From: Streptomyces coacervatus
GTDB lineage: Bacteria > Actinomycetota > Actinomycetes > Streptomycetales > Streptomycetaceae
Direction: 5' to 3'
Assembly: GCF_029223485.1 (NCBI RefSeq)
Contig: NZ_JARHTP010000015.1
Coordinates: 62,001 to 126,000, forward strand
DNA: 64,000 nucleotides
Shown here: positions 16,033 through 24,610 of the stretch, one piece after another
Numbering within the stretch: position 1 is the first letter of the stretch
How the letters are laid out: each line of letters starts with the position of its first letter
Notes under the pieces: model-generated
The model's database searches: none
Told to the model about the DNA's origin: nothing
Seen by the model: only the letters and a program-made list of their open reading frames with translations
Translations under genes and position numbers: made by a program

Positions 16033-16967
16033 GACTGCTTGGCCTCCTCGGCGGCGGTGATGGCGACGAAGGCCTGCTCCAGACCGAGGCCGGCGACTTC
16101 GAGGTTGCGGGGGTAGACGCCGAGGCCGTAGAGGGCGTGGACGGTCGCGTCGGCGTCGGTGGACTGGATGCGGATGGTCTGGCCCGAGATGTCGACAGAG
16201 GTCAGGAACGGGAGCGCGCGGATCGGGGTCTCGTCGATCTCGCCCTCCAGGTCGAAGGAGACGCGGCGCGCGCCCGCCTTCGCCTTGATCTCGGCCGCCG
16301 TGCCGTCCGCGAGGAGGCGGCCGCGGTGCAGGACGAGCACGCGGTCGGCGATCGCGTCGGCCTCCTCCAGGTAGTGCGTGGCGAAGAGGACCGTACGGCC
16401 CTGGTCGGCCTGCTCGCGCATGGTGGCCCAGAAGGCCTGGCGGGCGGAGACGTCCATGCCGGTGGTGGGCTCGTCGAGGACGATCAGGTCGCTGTCGCCG
16501 GCCGTGGCGAGGGCGAAGCGGACGCGCTGGGCCTGGCCGCCGGAGAGCTTGTTGACCTTGCGGTCGGCGATCTGGGAGATGCCGGCGCGGGCCAGCACGT
16601 CCTTCGCCTTGTACGGCTTCGGGTGCAGGTCGCAGGCGAGCTTCACCAGCTCGGCGACCGTGACCTCGTCCATCAGTCCGCCGCTCTGCAGCATGGCGCC
16701 CACCCGCCCGGCGACGATCGCGTCGCGGGGGCTGGTGCCGAAGACGCGGACCGTACCGCTGTCGGCGTGCTTGAGGCCGAGCAGCAGGTCGAGGGTGGTG
16801 GACTTGCCGGCCCCGTTGGGCCCCAGCAGGGCCACGGTCTCCCCCGGGTGCAGCGCGAGGCTCAGCCCGTCGACCGCGCGTACGGTCCCGTAGGTCTTGC
16901 TCACCTGGTCGAAGCCGACCACCGGGGTGGTGGCGGTCGCTGTCGCTGTCGTCGTCATGTCCACCAT
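16029..16967 (-). CDS. ABC exporter ATP-binding protein (DrrA-like)
   Basis: A 312-aa ATPase. Walker A is GPNGAGKST (residues 49-57 approx.), the Q-loop lies in GAMLQSGGL, the signature is KLSGGQAQRVR, Walker B is LIVLDEPTTGMD and the switch is FATHYLEEAD. The C-terminal 80 residues form the DUF4162-like extension usual in DrrA exporters. First gene of an operon in which all four genes overlap by 4 nt, so the transporter, the sensor and the regulator are made together. Its upstream region carries an ATGACA/TGTCAT dyad. Confidence 0.93.
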   Translation of the reverse strand: MVDMTTTATATATTPVVGFDQVSKTYGTVRAVDGLSLALHPGETVALLGPNGAGKSTTLDLLLGLKHADSGTVRVFGTSPRDAIVAGRVGAMLQSGGLMDEVTVAELVKLACDLHPKPYKAKDVLARAGISQIADRKVNKLSGGQAQRVRFALATAGDSDLIVLDEPTTGMDVSARQAFWATMREQADQGRTVLFATHYLEEADAIADRVLVLHRGRLLADGTAAEIKAKAGARRVSFDLEGEIDETPIRALPFLTSVDISGQTIRIQSTDADATVHALYGLGVYPRNLEVAGLGLEQAFVAITAAEEAKQS

Positions 16968-17018
16968 GGTGGCGGGGAGCCCTCAGGTCGGGGCAGTGTC
17001 GGCGGTCCCGAGTGGCGG

Positions 17019-17032
17019 ATGACAGATGTCAT
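17019..17032. promoter_or_regulatory. Dyad ATGACA-GA-TGTCAT, candidate response-regulator site
   Basis: A 14-bp inverted repeat 52 nt upstream of the ABC operon. NarL/DesR-type regulators commonly bind TCATGAC-like dyads, so autoregulation is plausible. Further GTGACA half-sites follow at 17041-17060. Confidence 0.45.
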
Positions 17033-17066
17033 GCGCAGGCCGTGACAGCGGTCGGTGACATACGAC

Positions 17067-17101
17067 GAGAGGGCACCCGGCGTCGCGCCGGGTGCCCTCT
17101 C
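17067..17101. terminator. 16-bp hairpin terminator
   Basis: Arms GAGAGGGCACCCGGCG and its exact complement around a TCG loop. It lies directly downstream of the minus-strand surface-protein gene and upstream of the ABC operon promoter. Confidence 0.85.
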
Positions 17102-17115
17102 TCGGTCGTGCCGGG

Positions 17116-19413
17116 CTAGCTCGGGTTCGTCTGGATGACGCCGACCCGGTTGGTCTTGCTCAGCAGGGCCTGGCGCAGGGCGACGTAGACGTCCTGCGGC
17201 GTGACGGCGGTCTTCTTGCCGGTACCGCGGGTGATCTGGACGCCGTCGAAGGCGCCGCCGTAGAGCTTCTTGAGCGCGGTCAGGTCGGGGCTGTCGACCA
17301 GCTTGCCGTTCACGGCCTTGACCTTCAGGAACTTCCACAGGGAGTTCTGCGGGCTGAAGGCCACCGGGGAACCGCCCGAGTCCGTCTTGACCGTGACGAG
17401 CCCGGACATGGCCGGCTCGGCGAAGGCCTTCATCTCCCGGTCGACCTCGGCGTTCGTGACACTCGGCTGCTGGGTCGTGGTCACGACCGCGACCGGGTCG
17501 GTGGAGTTGGTCTCCACCTGGTTGCGGTACGCCTCCTCGACCGCCTGGGCCGACTTGGCGGCGTCGATGCCCTTGCCCGCCTTGCCGTAGACGGCGACGG
17601 CCTTGCCGGACTTGAACTCGATCGCGCCCTCGGTCATCGAGCCGGAGCCGCCGGCCGCGGTCTGCAGCGCCGCGCTCAGCTTCTCCTCGTCGACCGGCAT
17701 GACCGGGTCGACGACGCGGTGGTTGCCGAAGAGGGAGCCGATGACGGAGATCGGGTTGTAGTCGGCCTCCGCTGCCGCGGCGACCGTGGACTGCTCGTCG
17801 AACTGGAGGCCCGACTGGTCCGGCTTGAGCGAGACGGTGGAGCCGCCGACCGACAGCTTCAGCGGCTTGTTCACGCGGGCGCCGAAGGCCGCATCGAGCT
17901 TCTTGACCGCCTCGTCGCGGGTGCCGCCGCCGATGTCGACGCCGAGCACGGTGGTGCCCTTGGGCACGTCGGAGTGGTTCATCAGCAGCCCGGCGCCGTA
18001 CGCCAGACCGCCGACGACGACCACGCCGGTGCCGAGCAGCACCAGCTTGTTGCGCCCCTTCTTCTGTTTCTTGGGCGCGGAGGCGGCCGACTTGTTCTGG
18101 GAGGTCGGCTCGGGCAGCTTCGGGGGCGTGTGCGGCAGCGGGCCGTCGGTGTGGGCGCCGGGCCCGAACGGGGAGTTCGCGCCGGGCGGCACGACCGGGA
18201 TGCCGCTGGTGACGGTGTGTCCGGAGACGTTGTCCGGCGCCGGGAAGCCCTGCTGGCCCGGCTCGGGGGCCGGCTTCTGCGGGGTGAGGATCGCGGTGTC
18301 GTCGCTGAGGCCGCCACCGGGACCGAGGCCCGCACCGAGCGGGCCGCCGATGGTTCCGGGGCCCGCGGGGCCACCAGGCCCGCCGATGCCTGCGGGTCCG
18401 CCGAGGCCGGCAGGTCCGCCGGAGCCGACAGGTCCCGCAGGTCCGGAAGGTCCCGCAGGTCCGCCGCCGAAGGGCGAGGTCAGGGAGCCTTCACCGGTGA
18501 CCGGTCCGACGGTCGGGCCCGCGGGGCCCTGGCCGCCGCGGCCGTTCGGCCCGCTGAAGCCGCTCGCGCCGCCGTAACCGCCTTGATTGTTCTGCCCGTT
18601 CTGTCCGTTCTGGGTGCTGCGCTCGCCGTCCGAGAAGTACGGGAGCTCGTCACGGCGCGGTTCGCCGCCGCCACTGCCGGGGCGCGCGCCGCCCCCGAGC
18701 GGTCCCGCGGCCAGCGCCTCGGTGACGTCGAAGGAACCGGTGCCGCCGCCGTGCCCGGGGGCCACGGGCCCGCCGGTCGCTCCGGGGAGGCCTGCGCCGT
18801 TCGTCCCGCCGGGACGGGAGATGCCGCCGCCCGCACCGCCGGGCCGGGAGCCGCCCGGCACGCTCATGGAGCCGACCACACCGCCGGGGCGGCCGGCGCC
18901 CGGACGGGTGCCGCCGGAAGGGGCACCCGGGCCGAAGGGCCCACCGCCCGGGGCGGGCGCGCCCGCGCCCGAACCACCCGGCAGACCGGCCCCGTTGGTC
19001 GGGCTGCCGCCCTGACCGCCCTTGGCAGGAGCGGACTTGCGGGGCGCGAACCACCCGCTCGTCTTCTCCTCGGCGGGCTGAGCGGGCTCGGCCGGAGGCT
19101 CGACCGTGCTCATGGCCTGGGTCGCCCCCGGCGCCGGCGCCTGGGTCTCCCCGGTGTCGTCGGAGCTGTCGGCGTCCGCGACGGGCGTACGCACGACGAC
19201 CGGCGGAATGGGCCGCGACCCGGGGATGTTGATCCGGATCCGGGTCGTCAGCGTGGTCTCGGTCTTGCGGTCCTCCGGCTGCGCGGCCGAACGGCCCGCA
19301 TCCGTACCGGCGTCGGAAGCCGTGGGGGTCCCGTACGGCGGCGTGCCCGACGGGTAAGCGGCTCCGCCGCGCCCGTTGGGCCCGGAGGACGGAGTGTCAG
19401 TTTCACGACTCAA
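17116..19413 (-). CDS. Collagen-like, VanW/YoaR-type peptidoglycan-binding membrane protein
   Basis: A 765-aa protein in three parts. Residues 1-130 are hydrophilic and Pro/Thr-rich. Residues about 130-405 are Gly/Pro-dominated with collagen-like triplets (GPAGPSGPAGPVGSGG). After KKQKKGRNK comes one transmembrane helix (LVLLGTGVVVVGGLAYGAGL), then an external C-terminal half. That half has repeated YoaR/VanW N-terminal-type domains: TVLGVDIGGGTRDEAVKKLD, then VMPVDEEKLSAALQT and TDPVAVVTTTQQPSVTNAEV. These domains are thought to bind peptidoglycan. With the basic cluster before the helix, the collagen-like part should be cytoplasmic, which is unusual. No cysteine or catalytic motif is seen. 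Cut off by a terminator on its 3' side. Confidence 0.8.
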   Translation of the reverse strand: MSRETDTPSSGPNGRGGAAYPSGTPPYGTPTASDAGTDAGRSAAQPEDRKTETTLTTRIRINIPGSRPIPPVVVRTPVADADSSDDTGETQAPAPGATQAMSTVEPPAEPAQPAEEKTSGWFAPRKSAPAKGGQGGSPTNGAGLPGGSGAGAPAPGGGPFGPGAPSGGTRPGAGRPGGVVGSMSVPGGSRPGGAGGGISRPGGTNGAGLPGATGGPVAPGHGGGTGSFDVTEALAAGPLGGGARPGSGGGEPRRDELPYFSDGERSTQNGQNGQNNQGGYGGASGFSGPNGRGGQGPAGPTVGPVTGEGSLTSPFGGGPAGPSGPAGPVGSGGPAGLGGPAGIGGPGGPAGPGTIGGPLGAGLGPGGGLSDDTAILTPQKPAPEPGQQGFPAPDNVSGHTVTSGIPVVPPGANSPFGPGAHTDGPLPHTPPKLPEPTSQNKSAASAPKKQKKGRNKLVLLGTGVVVVGGLAYGAGLLMNHSDVPKGTTVLGVDIGGGTRDEAVKKLDAAFGARVNKPLKLSVGGSTVSLKPDQSGLQFDEQSTVAAAAEADYNPISVIGSLFGNHRVVDPVMPVDEEKLSAALQTAAGGSGSMTEGAIEFKSGKAVAVYGKAGKGIDAAKSAQAVEEAYRNQVETNSTDPVAVVTTTQQPSVTNAEVDREMKAFAEPAMSGLVTVKTDSGGSPVAFSPQNSLWKFLKVKAVNGKLVDSPDLTALKKLYGGAFDGVQITRGTGKKTAVTPQDVYVALRQALLSKTNRVGVIQTNPS

Positions 19414-19567
19414 GGCAGGTTCTCCCGGTTGGCTCCGCCGCCCGACACAACCTCACGGGCGGCTCGGCGGCGCGCACCACCATACTGGCCACTTCTGGCG
19501 CGTATCCCATGACCGCCGGGGAAACCCACACGGGACTCGCACCAGTGGTTAATGGCGAAGTGGTACG

Positions 19568-19978
19568 TCACTTGCCAAGTCGGACGTCACGGCCACCTGG
19601 TTGCCGCCCCTGTCCAAGGGTGGCGCACATCACAGCCACGGCCATCCCTCCGAGGAGGAAGAGATAGGAGCCGCCTCCTGCGCCGAAGAGGAAGTCCCCT
19701 TCGGGTCTGCTGGCGGTGAGCAGAATGACGGAGATCATCCATCCGGCGGCGGGCGCGATCGCCCCGCCCCGGGTGTCGGTGGCCCGCCCGCCGCCCAGAC
19801 AGAGCCCGGCCTCGCCGGCGAGCGCGAGCAGCAGACCGCCCGGGAACCAGCCGGCCTGCACCAGCGCACCGGCCGCCCCGACGACCGCGCCGAGCACGAA
19901 GAGACCCAGGTACAGGAGCGTCCGCCCGGCGGAGGGCCGCTCCAGCGGCTGGGCGAGCATGGAACCGCGCTCCGTCAT
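19568..19978 (-). CDS. DUF6113-type small membrane protein
   Basis: A 136-aa membrane protein with four predicted helices (TLLYLGLFVLGAVVGAAGAL, GGLLLALAGEAGLCLGGG, IAPAAGWMISVILLTA, YLFLLGGMAVAVMCATLG). ATG 19978 overlaps the mshB stop by 4 nt, so it is translationally coupled to mycothiol biosynthesis. The family is restricted to Actinobacteria and has no known role. No motif for a thiol enzyme is seen. The residue PEGDF before the last helix is charged and conserved in my recollection of homologues. Confidence 0.75.
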   Translation of the reverse strand: MTERGSMLAQPLERPSAGRTLLYLGLFVLGAVVGAAGALVQAGWFPGGLLLALAGEAGLCLGGGRATDTRGGAIAPAAGWMISVILLTASRPEGDFLFGAGGGSYLFLLGGMAVAVMCATLGQGRQPGGRDVRLGK

Positions 19979-20838
19979 GACGCCTCCTCGATGTCGAGCC
20001 CGGCGAAGAGATCGGCCTCTCTCGGCTCTCCGCCTTCCCCGCGCACCAATTCGTAGTACTCGGTGGTGAAGAGGGGCTGTGCCTGCTCGTTGGAGAGCGC
20101 GAAGTACGGTTCCGCGACCTCGATCTGCGTGGCGTGCGCCCGCATCGCGGCGGCCTTGGCGGCGGCGTGTGCGGTGCCGTCGATCTCGGTGGTGATCCGC
20201 TCGTCGGGCACGACACCCGGTACGTCGTCGATGACAGCAGCCTTGAAGAAGGGCAGACCGGGCAGATCCTCCGCAAGCCGGGCGAAGGCGCCCTCGGCTA
20301 CGGAGCGGGGCACCCGGTTCCAGTAGATCTTGGGGATCTGCCACCCCGCCCCGGCGGCCAGTTCGGCGGCGCGCATGGCGACGCGGTGGGCCTGGATGTG
20401 GTCGGGGTGGCCGTATCCGCCGTTGTCGTCGTAGGTGACGAGGACCTGGGGGCGTACTTCGAGGATGACCTCGACGAGGTGCCGGGCCGCCTCGTCGACG
20501 TCCGCCTGCCAGAAGCAGGCCGGATCGTCGTTGTCGGCCAGGCCCATCATCCCGGAGTCCGTGTAGCGGCCCGGGCCGCCGAGCTGACGGAAGTCCTCCA
20601 CGCCGAGTTCGCGCATGGCGGCGGTGAGCTCGCCGAGCCGGTACTCGCCCAGGGCGGCGCCGGTGAGGTGCTGGAGCTCCGGCGGAATGACCTCGCCGAG
20701 CTCGCCGAGGGTGCAGGTGACCAGGGTCACGCGGGCACCCCCGGCCGCATACGCGGCCATGGTCGCGCCGTTGTTGATCGACTCGTCGTCCGGGTGCGCA
20801 TGCACCAGCAGCAGACGCCGGGCGGGCTGTTCCGTCAT
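19975..20838 (-). CDS. mshB: N-acetyl-GlcN-inositol deacetylase of mycothiol synthesis
   Basis: Zinc-dependent LmbE-family deacetylase, 287 aa, that removes the acetyl group from 1-D-myo-inositol 2-acetamido-2-deoxy-alpha-D-glucopyranoside. The zinc ligands are in AHPDDESINNG (His, Asp) and GYGHPDHIQAHR (second His). Further family parts are VTLVTCTLGELGEV, VLVTYDDNGGYG and the substrate-site YWNRVPRS. ATG 20838 (MTEQPARRLLLVHAHPDDE) is preferred; an ATG eight codons upstream is weaker. Mycothiol is the main thiol of Actinobacteria, so this gene alone supports the taxonomic assignment. Confidence 0.93.
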   Translation of the reverse strand: MTEQPARRLLLVHAHPDDESINNGATMAAYAAGGARVTLVTCTLGELGEVIPPELQHLTGAALGEYRLGELTAAMRELGVEDFRQLGGPGRYTDSGMMGLADNDDPACFWQADVDEAARHLVEVILEVRPQVLVTYDDNGGYGHPDHIQAHRVAMRAAELAAGAGWQIPKIYWNRVPRSVAEGAFARLAEDLPGLPFFKAAVIDDVPGVVPDERITTEIDGTAHAAAKAAAMRAHATQIEVAEPYFALSNEQAQPLFTTEYYELVRGEGGEPREADLFAGLDIEEAS

Positions 20839-20886
20839 GGAGCCCACCCTACGAGGCGGCACTGACAGCGCGGTGCAGCCCGGGCG

Positions 20887-21081
20887 TCAGAACTTGATGC
20901 TGCCGATCATGCTCGCGATGTTCGTCGTCAGATCGTTGATCGTGGGCGCGACCGTCGAGGAGGCGAGATAGAACCCCAGGAGAATGCAGACGAGGGCATG
21001 CCCGCCCTTCAGCCCTGACTTCCTGACGAGCAGGAAGACGACGATCGCCAGCAGCACCACCGCCGAAATCGAGAGTGCCAC
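20887..21081 (-). CDS. Small conserved two-helix membrane protein
   Basis: A 64-aa protein starting at GTG 21081 behind a strong GGAGG site. Two hydrophobic helices (LSISAVVLLAIVVFLLVR and ALVCILLGFYLASSTVAP) flank a short basic loop (KSGLKGGH), and an amphipathic tail reads INDLTTNIASMIGSIKF. It resembles a small membrane protein repeated in many Streptomyces genomes next to genes for plasmid or secretion functions. Function unknown. Divergent from the S9 peptidase. Confidence 0.75.
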   Translation of the reverse strand: MALSISAVVLLAIVVFLLVRKSGLKGGHALVCILLGFYLASSTVAPTINDLTTNIASMIGSIKF

Positions 21082-21257
21082 GGCGGCTCACCTCCAAAGG
21101 TCCCAAGAGCGCGGGGGTCGGACTTAGGGGCCAGACAAATCCACACAACAACCAGCAGGTTCATACCCACTATGCGCTAGTGATCATAACTATCCGACCG
21201 CGCGCATCGGTCGGCGCACGGCCGCACAAGGGGGCGCATGGCCAATATGGTCAGGGC

Positions 21258-23411
21258 ATGACGACGACGTCCGACTCCTTCCCCCGCAGGCACGCCCGCA
21301 CCCAGCGGTTCACGCTGGGCGCGCCGCGCGCTTTCACCGTGGCGCCCGACGGTGCCCGTGTCGCGTTCCTGCGCTCCACCTCCGGTACGGACAGGGCGAG
21401 TTCCCTGTGGGTCCTCGATGTACGGGACGGCGGGGAGCGCGTGGCGGCCGACCCGCGCGCCCTGCTCGGCGGCGCCTCGGAGGAGCTCCCGCCGGAGGAG
21501 CGGGCGCGCCGGGAACGCAGCCGCGAGGGCGGCGCCGGCATCGTCGGCTACGCCACCGACGCAGCAGTGGAGTTGGCGTCTTTCGCCTTGTCAGGGCGGC
21601 TTTTCGCAGCCGAGCTGCGGGCCGGTACGGCACGTGAACTCCCGGTCCCCGGGCCGGTGATCGACCCGCGCCCCTCCCCCGACGGCCGCCATGTCGCATA
21701 CGTCGCGCAGGGTGCGCTGCGGGTGGTGGGCGCCGAGGGCAAGGACGAACGGGCCCTTGCGGAGCCGGAGTCGGCGAACGTCACCTATGGGCTGGCCGAG
21801 TTCATCGCGGCCGAGGAGATGGGCCGCTCGCGCGGCTTCTGGTGGTCGCCGGACTCGGACCGGCTGCTGGTCGCGCGCGTGGACGACACGCCGGTAAGGC
21901 GCTGGTGGATCTCCGACCCGGCCCAGCCGCAACGTGACCCACAGCACGTCGCCTACCCGGCGGCGGGCACCGACAACGCGGATGTACGGCTGTTCGTGAT
22001 CGGTCTGGACGGGGTGCGCACGGAGGTTGCCTGGGACCGGGCACGCTACCCATATCTGGCGCATGTGCACTGGTCAGAGGCGGGTGCACCGCTACTGCTC
22101 GTACAAGCGCGCGACCAGCGCAGTCAGTTGTTCCTGGCCGTGTCCCCGGAGACGGGCGCGACCCGCCTGGTGCACGCGGACGAAGATCGAGTTTGGCTTG
22201 ATCTTTTTCCCGGAGTGCCCTGCTGGAGCCCCTCCGGGCAGCTGGTGCGCATCGTCGACGAGGGCGGTGCGCGGGTCCTCGCGGTCGGTGAACGCCCGCT
22301 GACGGGGCCGCAGTTGCACGTCCGCGCGGTGCTGGACGTCACGGCCGACGACGTCCTGCTCGCCGCGTCGGCCGGCGAGGAGGCCGAGGCCCCCGAGACC
22401 GGCGAGGTGCACGTCTACCGTGTCAACGAGCTGGGCCTGGAGCGTGTCTCGCAGGAGCCCGGCGTGCACTCGGCGGTGCGCGCCGGGGGCGTGACCGTGC
22501 TGGTGTCCGCCGCGCTGGACCGGCCGGGCGCCCGCGTACAGGTACTTCGCGACGGCGACCGTAGGGAGATGGGGGTCCCCCCGGCCGGAGGCTGGGGGAG
22601 GACGGCGACCATCGCCTCGTATGCGGAAGATCCCGGTATGACCCCGCGGGTAACGCTCACCGAGGGGGGCGCACGGCGCATCCCGTGCGCCGTGCTGCTT
22701 CCCCGCGATCATGACGGCGAGACCCCGCTCCCCGTCCTCATGGATCCCTACGGCGGTCCGCACGGCCAGCGGGTGGTCGCCGCGCACAATCCGCATCTGA
22801 CCTCGCAGTGGTTCGCCGACCAGGGGTTCGCGGTCGTGGTGGCCGACGGCCGCGGCACCCCGGGCCGCTCCCCGGCCTGGGAGAAGGCGGTCCGCGACGA
22901 GCTCGCGGCGGTCACCGTCGAGGACCAGGTGGACGCGCTCCAGGCGCTCGCCGACCGCTTCCCCCTGGACCTGACCCGGGTCGGCATCCGCGGCTGGTCC
23001 TTCGGCGGCTACTTGGCGGCACTGGCGGTGCTGCGCCGCCCCGACGTCTTCCACGCGGCCGTGGTGGGCGCCCCGGTCACCGATCTGCGCCTGTACGACA
23101 CCCACTACCAGGAGCGCTACCTCGGCCACCCCGACAAGCAGCCGGAGGTCTACCGCCGCAACTCGCTCATCGACGACGCGGGCCTCGTCGACCCGGCCGA
23201 GCCGCACCGCCCGATGATGATCATCCATGGTTTCGCCGACGACAATGTGGTGGTCGCCCACTCCCTGCGGCTGTCCTCGGCCCTGCTGGCCGCCGGCCGC
23301 CCGCACGAGGTGCTCCCGCTGTCCGGCGTCACCCACATGACCCCGCAGGAGTCGGTCGCCGAGAACCTGCTCCGGCTCCAGCTGGACTTCCTCCAGCGTT
23401 CGCTCTCATAA
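21258..23411 (+). CDS. S9 prolyl oligopeptidase-family peptidase (DPP-IV type)
   Basis: A 717-aa cytosolic serine peptidase without a signal peptide. An N-terminal beta-propeller occupies about residues 1-440, with LAEFIAAEEMGRSRGFWWSP carrying the Glu pair that binds the substrate amino terminus in dipeptidyl peptidases. The alpha/beta-hydrolase domain follows with MDPYGGPHGQRVV, the nucleophile elbow GWSFGGY (Ser581), the Asp in HGFADDNVV and the His in SGVTHMTP. Expected activity is removal of Xaa-Pro-type dipeptides. It stands beside peptide importers, so a role in processing imported peptides is plausible. ATG 21258 was chosen because the longer reading lacks family sequence. Confidence 0.9.
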   Translation: MTTTSDSFPRRHARTQRFTLGAPRAFTVAPDGARVAFLRSTSGTDRASSLWVLDVRDGGERVAADPRALLGGASEELPPEERARRERSREGGAGIVGYATDAAVELASFALSGRLFAAELRAGTARELPVPGPVIDPRPSPDGRHVAYVAQGALRVVGAEGKDERALAEPESANVTYGLAEFIAAEEMGRSRGFWWSPDSDRLLVARVDDTPVRRWWISDPAQPQRDPQHVAYPAAGTDNADVRLFVIGLDGVRTEVAWDRARYPYLAHVHWSEAGAPLLLVQARDQRSQLFLAVSPETGATRLVHADEDRVWLDLFPGVPCWSPSGQLVRIVDEGGARVLAVGERPLTGPQLHVRAVLDVTADDVLLAASAGEEAEAPETGEVHVYRVNELGLERVSQEPGVHSAVRAGGVTVLVSAALDRPGARVQVLRDGDRREMGVPPAGGWGRTATIASYAEDPGMTPRVTLTEGGARRIPCAVLLPRDHDGETPLPVLMDPYGGPHGQRVVAAHNPHLTSQWFADQGFAVVVADGRGTPGRSPAWEKAVRDELAAVTVEDQVDALQALADRFPLDLTRVGIRGWSFGGYLAALAVLRRPDVFHAAVVGAPVTDLRLYDTHYQERYLGHPDKQPEVYRRNSLIDDAGLVDPAEPHRPMMIIHGFADDNVVVAHSLRLSSALLAAGRPHEVLPLSGVTHMTPQESVAENLLRLQLDFLQRSLS

Positions 23412-23520
23412 CCGCGCAAACCCGCATGAACCGCGTTTACACGCAGGCAACTTCGAGGAAGCCATACCGATATACGGACGCGCGAGGCTGAACAGCGTAC
23501 GGCCGTGCGGGTGCCGTAAA

Positions 23521-23552
23521 CGGACCGGGGTGCGCCATGTCACCCCGGTCCG
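23521..23552. terminator. Bidirectional terminator at convergent gene ends
   Basis: 12-bp perfect stem CGGACCGGGGTG / CACCCCGGTCCG with an 8-nt loop. The right arm overlaps the last codons and stop of the ATPase gene at 23540. Confidence 0.75.
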
Positions 23553-24610
23553 TTGCCGTTCCCGTTCCCGTCCGCGTCCGTCTCCTCCGCCGGCACGACG
23601 ACCGTCTCTTCCGCGAAGTGACAGGCCGAGTCATGGGCGGCCGGACCGCTCACGTCCCGGAACTCGGCCGGCACCGCCAACAACGGCACCTCCAGCGCGC
23701 ACCGCTCCTGCGCCTTCCAGCACCGCGTACGGAAGCGGCACCCCGAGGGAATGTTCGTCGGTGACGGCACATCACCCGCGAGGATGATCCGCTCCCGGCG
23801 CTCCCGCGCCTCCGGGTCGGGCACGGGCACCGCGGACAGCAGCGCCTGTGTGTAGGGATGCGTCGCATGGTCGTAGATCTCGGCGTCCTTGCCGGTCTCC
23901 ACGATCCGCCCGAGGTACATCACCCCGACCCGGTCCGAGATGTGCCGGACGATCGACAGGTCGTGCGCGATGAAGATGTACGACAGCTCGAACTCGCTCT
24001 GCAGCCGGTCCATCAGGTTGATGACCTGGGCCTGGACGGACACGTCCAGCGCGGAGACGGGCTCGTCGGCGACGATGATCTCGGGGCGCAGCGCCAACCC
24101 CCGTGCGATGCCGATGCGTTGGCGCTGGCCGCCGGAGAACTGGTGCGGATAGCGGTTGATGTACTCGGGGTTGAGCCCGACCACGTCCAGCAGCTCCTGG
24201 ACCTTCTGGCGCCGGTCGCCCTTGGGGGCCACCTCGGGGTGGATCTCGTACGGCTCCCCGATGATGTCACCCACGGTCATCCGCGGGTTGAGGGAGGTGT
24301 ACGGGTCCTGGAAGACCATCTGGATGTTGCGCCGTACGGATCGCAGGGCCTTGCCCGAGAGCTTGCCGATGTCGTCGCCCTTGTAGCGGATCTCCCCCGC
24401 CGTCGGCTTCTCCAGGTTGACCAGCATCTTGGCGACCGTCGACTTGCCGCAGCCGGACTCGCCGACGATGCCGAGGGTTTCGCCGCGGGCGAGTTCGAAG
24501 TCCACGCCGTCGACGGCCTTCACCGCGCCGACCTGCTTCTTGAAGAGAATGCCCTGGGTCAGCGGGTAGTGCTTGACGAGCCCGCTGACCTGCAGAATCG
24601 CCTCAGCCAT
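23540..24610 (-). CDS. Operon A: peptide ABC importer ATPase (DppF/OppF type)
   Basis: A 356-aa importer ATPase, last gene of operon A. Walker A is GESGCGKS (about residues 50-57), signature HQFSGGQRQRIGIAR, Walker B EIIVADEPVSALD and switch FIAHDLSIV. The oligo_HPY C-terminal domain has the cysteine pattern CRFRTRCWKAQERC with a further CHF; in the mycobacterial Opp importer such cysteines hold an iron-sulfur cluster (from memory). The tail ends in a low-complexity DADGNGNGNGPG. The start overlaps the end of the partner ATPase gene by 8 nt. Confidence 0.92.
   Translation of the reverse strand: MAEAILQVSGLVKHYPLTQGILFKKQVGAVKAVDGVDFELARGETLGIVGESGCGKSTVAKMLVNLEKPTAGEIRYKGDDIGKLSGKALRSVRRNIQMVFQDPYTSLNPRMTVGDIIGEPYEIHPEVAPKGDRRQKVQELLDVVGLNPEYINRYPHQFSGGQRQRIGIARGLALRPEIIVADEPVSALDVSVQAQVINLMDRLQSEFELSYIFIAHDLSIVRHISDRVGVMYLGRIVETGKDAEIYDHATHPYTQALLSAVPVPDPEARERRERIILAGDVPSPTNIPSGCRFRTRCWKAQERCALEVPLLAVPAEFRDVSGPAAHDSACHFAEETVVVPAEETDADGNGNGNGPG

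Noticed and set aside
17092..19512. 806-codon open frame on the plus strand
   Set aside because: It is the mirror of the collagen-like gene on the minus strand; composition is Gly/Arg/Ala-rich without motifs, as expected from high GC.
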